A DNA stretch of 64,000 nt. Origin: Chytridium lagenaria. Lineage: Eukaryota; Chytridiomycota; Chytridiomycetes; Chytridiales; Chytridiaceae. Numbering within the stretch: position 1 is the first letter of the stretch; each line of letters opens with the position of its first letter. A program made the translations under genes and the position numbers. Below the pieces are notes generated by a model that was given only the letters and a program-made list of their open reading frames with translations, was not told the DNA's origin and made no database searches. The DNA is taken from the NCBI GenBank assembly GCA_025449115.1, contig JAHLKC010000090.1, forward strand, positions 107,317-171,316, in the 5' to 3' direction. Of this stretch, positions 58,311 through 64,000 are shown in pieces.

Positions 58311-58399
58311 TCACACATATGCGGAAAAATATTAAAACCGCTAACAGAACTGGGGATAAAGAAATCATAAACTAAGCACAACAACTAATATACATTTGA

Positions 58400-58436
58400 C
58401 GCGTTTATGCCTCTTGGTGAGGTTTTATAATAACTT
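58400..58436 (+). repeat. Family-2 repeat, terminal fragment
   Basis: GCGTTTATGCCTCTTGGTGA followed by GGTTTTATAATAACTTCACA repeats the last 40 bases or so of the family and supports its 3' boundary. Confidence 0.65.
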
Positions 58437-59427
58437 CACAAATAAATTATGTTGGATCTACGTTGTATGGGTCTTTTTTTTTTAATTTGTTGTCCTGCAG
58501 CGGCAGGGACCATCGCATACCAGGCATCCTACTTCAGTCATATGTCTTCAAGCTTTAAATAGTTTTTTTATTTTATATGGGACAGGATATGCTCTAATCT
58601 GTCCAGACATCATTAGTGTGTGTGAATAATATCTGCGTCTAATCAAGTGATCTTACTTGTCTGGCATGTCTCATAATATCATGTGACCTGTTTTTTTTGT
58701 CTGATACCCAGTTTATTAAGCACAATACAAGGGCATCAGCTGTGTGATCATTCTTTTTCCATATCTTTTACTTTCTGGAATATTGTAAAGAATTACATTA
58801 TTTACGCTAAAGTCATTGAGTTACAATATATAACACATTGAAGCGTATATTTAGTGTCATATTGTATCCTCTGTTCTTTCCCTGTTTCCCCACATTTAAA
58901 GGGTTTTTAGTGAAGAAGGTGGCTCACATGTGTGCTGTTTGTGTGTGAATGCATATGTTGTGTCTGTTATTTATTTGAAAAATTTTGTATTACTTTAAGA
59001 GGAGAGAGATTTCTTGCTTTGTTTGTACCTGTTGAAGAAAGTAGTTGAAATTGAGTTGATCCCCCATCCTATGGTTAAATCCTGTTCATACGCAAACCAA
59101 TTTAAAAAACTGCTTTACTTTAGTCATCATGTTTAAATGTTCATTGCTTTGGTTAGCTGGAAAATTTTCACGGCACTTGGCGTAAGTTCTCCCAGTACAA
59201 AAAATTTAATCAACTTTGCTGTTTAACTATATCACATAGTATGGTTTGGGCCCAGCTTACCAATCGCTACAGTTCAAAAATTATCATCAACCTCGGTGAT
59301 ACCCACTGAACAAAGGGTTGTAGTTTTGCAAGGTTATGTGACTGTAAGTGAGGAAATCATATTATCTGCATACACTTTATAGTCAAAGCACCTAGCAAAA
59401 ATCAGAAATTTCTGGTTACATAAACAT
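58437..59427. other. AT-rich repeat-region spacer
   Basis: Nearly 1 kb without a supported gene, CDS fragment or clear repeat. Confidence 0.45.
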
Positions 59428-59923
59428 TGTTGGGTTTCGCTAACTTGACTCACAAGGACGCGCCAGGATCACTTGCATCATTAGTCTGCAGCGTCAGGCG
59501 CAACACTAAGTGCTCTGGAACTTTACGTTTCATTAGAGTTGAGCGCAAACGCGCTCACTATACTTCTAGTTTTCTTTTACTTTCTGGACTTGTTAGAATT
59601 TCCCACTTTGATTTACCTTCCTTGATTGGATAATTTTTTTTATGCCATTTTCATTATAACTCTACCTGTTTGTGATTAAATATTTCCCTCTAGCCTTTAT
59701 TATTTTAATTCCAGTTAAGGTTTTCTGATTTGTTTACCTGAGAGTTCACAGGTCTCCCATCAGTTTAGGTTTACCTTTGTGTTGTCCTTTCTCATTATTT
59801 GTTTGTTTTGTTGGAGAATTTATTGATTCGTGTGTTGAGTCAAAAATACATTTAGTACGTTCTTCAAGCAAAAGTGTGTTTAACTTTGTTTTAAATGAGC
59901 CCTGTGAACAACAATATTCAACA
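59428..59923 (+). mobile_element. Solo LTR (family 1), diverged copy
   Basis: Begins TGTTGGGTTTCGCTAACTTG and ends CAATATTCAACA, colinear with 52807-53290 with many substitutions and small indels. The 5 bp outside the ends do not match (AACAT against TGGAG), so a target-site duplication is not shown. Confidence 0.75.
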
Positions 59924-60564
59924 TGGAGAACCTTCACAAAAAAATTTGATACCATGAGCTTTCAAACCCCTCCACTGAGATGCATTTTTAGATAAAAACG
60001 ACCCTGATGTAGCGTTTTATGACATGGTAGGATTAACGTTTTTCCCAAGTACCTTCCATTTCCTGTTGACACCTGGAAGTGAATCCATGACGGAAAAAAG
60101 AACGCGACCAAATAAGCTTCATGCATCAAATCTGTAACAATACTGACAGCTTTGCTGCAGCCCGGCCATTTCAAGATCTTGGAATACGGCTGATCCCGCG
60201 TGCAGCCAATACAGACTCACAATCTTGGCAAGGTCATCCAGCATTCCGGCAGTTGATGGTAAGATTATTACTCATATCCCGAGGATGCCTGAGTTGCTGC
60301 GGCATGGCAATTGGGTCCCCCAAGTTTATTGAACACAGATGGCATGGCTGTTGTGTGTGAACTGAGGGTGAGAGCCCGCATATTTCTTTTATCCCCAGAA
60401 TATAACCAACAATTATCCATACATGTGAAAATACAAGATATTTGATCCACTCAATTTTCATCAACTTCCCCTTTAAAAGCTCTTTAGAGATCTGGAGTAA
60501 ACAACTCCAGCAAGGCGTCACTTAAATGCTTGTTGTTCACGGGGGTTAATAAACAAAAGCTATA
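59924..60564. other. Repeat-region spacer
   Basis: No supported gene or repeat; short frames only. Confidence 0.4.
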
Positions 60565-60880
60565 CTGTGAAGTTCTCTCTTGTGGCCTCCTCTGCTAAGA
60601 TCCGGCATACCAAGGTAGAGAACCAGATCATAGGTGACAAGACTAGTGCCTAGTAAGTACTCCAAGGTTACGAGTCAAGCCCTATTCTGCCTTTAGTGAT
60701 AGCGGAGATTTAAGTTGCCGTGGTTTTGTTTTAATCGTTACAAGAATGGGGAAAATGGAAGGAAAAACAACTCAGGCATATATCCAAAGCGCCAGAGTGG
60801 AGGGGTGGTCAAGGAGGGGGTTCATCCTGCTTCAAGTAGTGTACAACGCCTCGTAGTTGCCGCACAAAGCATGGGGATCC
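60565..60880 (+). repeat. Family-2 repeat, 5' part
   Basis: Colinear with 54048-54350 from TGTGAAGTTCTCTC through TCTGCCTTTAGTGA, GCGCCAGAGTGGA and GTAGTGTACAA, then it diverges. Confidence 0.78.
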
Positions 60881-61428
60881 TGATCTTAAAAGGGTGTTTT
60901 AATTTTTGCCTAAAATATGGTTGGGCCTAGTAGAGTTCTCTACCACATACTCTGTGTAAACGACCACTTAAGGCGACTCCTTATTTATATACGCGCTATT
61001 TTGAGTTTGAGTTGACCAGTTTTGTTAAGCTCCTCATATCATTTGAGGATGTGTTAATCTCTAAGCTTTATTATTTATGTGTGTTTTATATTACAAAAAG
61101 GAGGGATTGACGTGTCATGGGATCCATTGGAAATCCCACCCTCTCTACATGTATTGAGCTAAAACTATATTATCAACATATGGAAGTTTCATCATTAATT
61201 ACTCACTGTCACCTCTGGAGATTCCATCATCAGTTTTTATAGTTTATTTTACTTTTAACATTTGAGTCCTGTAACCCCTACAAGTGGTAGCACTTTACCT
61301 AGTTAGAAGGAGGAGTGTATCAATCTATTTGAGGGACGAAGAGTAGAGTGAGAAGAGCAATCAGAAGACTGATCATCCCAAGAGAAAAAGATTAGTCCAC
61401 AGTTAACAAGAAAGAGAAAGCTGTCAAC

Positions 61429-62812
61429 ATGGCTAAAGAGAATGACGACAACCTGTGATGTTTGATGGCACACAATTCCACATCAGCATGTACCGCATGG
61501 TTGGGACCTCAAAGGCAAAGGCCTTTGGAAGGTCTTCAAGAAGGGCTGGACGTCCTATGCAGTCATTGACACGCCTACAAATGCCGAAAAGAAGACTAGG
61601 TTAGACCTGGACATGAAAGCGAAAGCAAGAATTGAATTAAGAGTTAACGATATCATCCTACCATTGATACAGGATGAGCCTACAGCAAAAGGTGACTTGG
61701 GATAAGATCATTGAGATCTTTGAGAGAAAGGCTTAGACAACCAGAAACGCGATTAGACGAAAACTCACGAGCTTGAAGATAAAAGAAGATGACGATTTGA
61801 AGACTTACATCGCAGAAGTCTCGTCAACCATGCAGCAACTGGAGGCTGCGGGGGAGGACACGATAGCCCGTAAAGCATCTCCATTCTCCTGACGACCCTC
61901 CCTGAAGCATACGACATCATAGTCAACCTTCTCGAGAATGATCCAACAGCCGAGACTGACCATGCCTATGTCGTTGGAAAGCTGTTAGATCATGAAACGA
62001 AATTGAAAGAGAGAAAGAAAGAAAATGAAGAGAATGAAGGCGCTCAGGCTCACGCTGCGGGACGCTACAATAATCAACAACAAAGACACCGCGGCGGCGA
62101 GGACCGAGAATGCTACAATTGCGGAAAGAAAGGCCACTTAGCAAGAGACTGTTGGAGCGCGAGAAGAAATAACGACAACAGAAATGAAAGAGACAACGAA
62201 CCCCAAGCTCAACCTGCGGCTGCAGGAAGAGGGTTTTACCGTGGAAGAGGTCGCGGTGGTTTCCGTGGTCGAGGAGGACGTGGAAGAGGAGGTCGAGGCC
62301 GAGGTGGTTGGAATCGAGGACCAAATGCAAACCTGGCAAACCAAAACAACAATCAGAACACCAACAACGGAGGAAATCCTGTGGTCTTCGTTGCAGCAGT
62401 ACCTACCGTCAACATGAGCTCGGAAGGCGGTCCGCAGACTAGAGACATCAGATGGATGTTAGACTCTGGAGCCACTCACCACATGACGTTCCAGCGCAAC
62501 ATCCTGTCGAACTACCGCTCCATCCAGTGCAACATCAGCACTGCCGACAACAACAGCAATCTTGAATCCCGTGGAGTTGGTGACTGTGAAGTGAAGATTA
62601 GAAACGGTGAAAGAACAGGAACGTTAATACTCAAGAACGTTTTATACGTACCAAACATCGGACGGAACCTGATCTCGCTTGGGATGGCGAGAAAGAAGGA
62701 TCTTGACATATTCCCGAAGGACGACGGATACGACCTTAAACCAAAGAAAGAACCGTCAGCACAAGCACTTGCAACGTTCACCTACAGCAGCAAAGAGAAT
62801 CATTTACCTTGA
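61429..62812 (+). CDS. copia Gag and protease region
   Basis: An ATG at 61429 opens a Gag-like segment that is broken early by a TGA and again near 61735 and 61890. The frame is clean from about 62003. It encodes the nucleocapsid zinc knuckle CYNCGKKGHLARDC (CX2CX4HX4C), then an unusual Arg/Gly-rich tract (GRGRGGFRGRGGRGRGG), then the aspartic protease motif WMLDSGATHHM and VLYVPNIGRNLISLG. The role is particle assembly, RNA binding and polyprotein cutting. Confidence 0.82.
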
Positions 62813-64000
62813 TCAAGTCATCGAATTCAAGCCAAGCACCCTCAGCAAAGGTCGAAGTCTCTGACACCGCACCAGTGGCACTTGCGGATGGGTCATCTAG
62901 GAAAGAAGGGAGTGAAGAAGTTAATGAAGGTAGCGAAGGGGTCAAGATGACGAATGAAGAGACACTTACCTGTGTGAGGGTTGTGTTGATGGGAAAATGA
63001 CAAGGACATCATTTCCTGACAAACCCGACGAGTTGAAAGCCAAGGAGCCTCTCGAGAAAATCCACGTTGACATCGTTGGACCTATGAAGACCGCGTCAAA
63101 TGGCGGCGCACGTTACTTCCTCACCATCGTCGATAGCGCGAAAACTACGTTACCGTTTACCTGTGCAAGAAGAAGAATGAGTCATTCAAGTTCATCAAAA
63201 GTTTTAAAGAAGAAGCCGAGAAGAAAATCAAAAGGAAGCTCATTGAAATCGTGGCAGACAACGGCGGCGAATTCAACAACAAACTAATGAAGGATTGGTG
63301 CTTAGAGCATGGGATTCGACTTACGTTCACCATGCCTTACACACCGCAACAGAACGGTGTTGCCGAACGGATGAACAGGACCTTGAACGAGAGGTCTAAA
63401 AGCATGTTAAGTTCTTCAAAACTCGAAACGCGTTTTTGGGGTGAAGCCGTGATGGCTGCAGCTTACCTCATTAACCGATCACCAACCCGAACGAACGAAC
63501 AAGATGCAACGCCGCTTGAGAGATTCGCTGGAGTGAAACCTGACTTGTCGAGACTTCGTGGTTGGGGTTGCCTGGCACTCGTATTGATACCAAGCAGCAA
63601 CGAAAAGGGAGATTTCAACGCACGACGGTGTGCTCTCGTTGGGTATGAGCCGCTGGGCTATCGCCTTTGGGATTTGCAAACGAATAAGTTGGTTAGAAGC
63701 AAGTCAGTGATTTTTAACGAGGGAGTAATGGCGGCGAAGCAGAGAAGGGAGAATCAAAGTTTGAAGGGGAGGTTCAAGAATGGAAAAACGACCTAGACTT
63801 ACCGGATTACTCTACAGACTCGTCAAGCTCTGGTGGTAGTGAAGTTGACACGGCGATTAATGACGAAGAGTCTGATGACGAAGATGATAATGTTAGTTAT
63901 CATACACCCGATCGCGACGACGATGAAGATGAAGAAAGAGAGGAACCTCACTCACCTACGGTTCGTCGATCTGGTGGAAGAAGAGTTCCAAACTTCCGTG
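62813..64000 (+). CDS. copia integrase region, incomplete
   Basis: The zinc-binding pre-integrase segment lies at about 62860-63000 across frames. The catalytic core shows the three acidic positions: HVDIVGPM (first Asp), VADNGGEFNN (second Asp) and QQNGVAERMNRTLNE (Glu). FWGEAVMAAAYLINRSPT and CALVGYEPLGYRLWDL follow, as in copia integrases. After 63796 an acidic, Ser-rich linker (SDDEDDNVSYHTPDRDDD) runs in another frame to the window end. At least three frame changes are seen. Confidence 0.82.

Larger units (their letters stand above)
61285..64000 (+). mobile_element. Ty1/copia-type LTR retrotransposon, right end beyond window
   Basis: TGGTAGCA at 61285-61292, two bases after a TACA-ended stretch, resembles a primer-binding site for the 3' end of initiator tRNA-Met, so the 5' LTR would end at 61282 (inference). 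Gag, protease and integrase follow in the copia order, with integrase before reverse transcriptase. Reverse transcriptase, RNase H and the 3' LTR would lie past 64000. Stops and frame changes interrupt Gag and the protease-integrase junction; whether the copy is dead or the sequence is erroneous cannot be told. Confidence 0.85.

Noticed and set aside
59423..59928. AACAT flanking both sides of the second solo LTR as a TSD
   Set aside because: The right-hand AACAT overlaps the LTR's own AACA end; the outside bases do not match.
60600..60660. tRNA-derived SINE head (GGTTACGAGTCAAGCCC resembles a B box)
   Set aside because: No matching A box at the right distance and no cloverleaf could be drawn.
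60565..60880. 5' LTR of the copia element
   Set aside because: It matches the family-2 repeat but breaks off near 60880, before the primer-binding-site-like TGGTAGCA at 61285; the copia 5' LTR must be different sequence.
1..64000. CRISPR arrays, operons, Shine-Dalgarno sites
   Set aside because: The sequence is eukaryotic with introns; no regularly spaced short repeats with unique spacers were seen.

Overview
The window looks like nuclear DNA of a zoosporic (flagellated) fungus, most likely a chytrid. Genes carry short GT-AG introns. The gene set is fungal: a Bem1-type SH3-PX-PB1 scaffold, CMR1, NC2-alpha, COA1 and V-ATPase subunit H. The largest gene, 24 exons on the minus strand, is an ortholog of SPEF2/CPC1, a ciliary central-pair protein that non-flagellated fungi lack.

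Layout. 1-940: leucine-rich-repeat gene, cut by the window edge. 1350-2553: RsmE-type rRNA methyltransferase with a probable mitochondrial presequence. 2818-10717: SPEF2. 10821-12962: VMA13. 13187-13858 and 13912-14405: 6-pyruvoyl-tetrahydropterin synthase and COA1, a head-to-head pair 53 bp apart. 14963-15846: ribosomal protein uL22/RPL17. 16489-17928: MIT-domain protein. 18555-19453: NC2-alpha. 19783-21525: CMR1/WDR76. 21740-23198: F-box protein. 23821-26237: protein with a recurring AYEGL module. 26809-28854: acidic repeat protein with a hydrophobic segment at each end. 29452-32997 and 33179-36804: tandem paralogs joining an N-terminal coiled coil to a C-terminal degenerate kinase fold, followed by a duplicated exon fragment. 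37511-41289: Bem1-like scaffold. 42028-45048: EB1 with an unusually long repeat-rich tail. 46683-49478: tyrosine phosphatase with a low-complexity N-terminus and a possible myristoylation site.

An extremely AT-rich stretch (about 49.5-49.9 kb) ends the gene-dense part. From there to the end the window holds mobile-element debris: two solo-LTR-like copies of one family (one with a 5-bp target-site duplication), copies of a second repeat of about 950 bp with TGTGA/TCACA ends, a pogo-like transposase fragment, a SANT/Myb-like gene remnant, and a Ty1/copia element (Gag, protease, integrase) that runs off the edge.

Many otherwise convincing genes need one-base frame changes, often inside or next to homopolymers. 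Because they hit conserved housekeeping genes as well as variable ones, I read most as base-calling indels in a long-read assembly, not as pseudogenes. Frame continuity in the annotations below is therefore inferred from family resemblance. Functional links visible here: cytoskeleton and polarity (SPEF2, EB1, Bem1-like), mitochondrial biogenesis (RsmE-like, COA1), and nuclear regulation (NC2-alpha, CMR1). The most novel material is the block from 23.8 to 37 kb.
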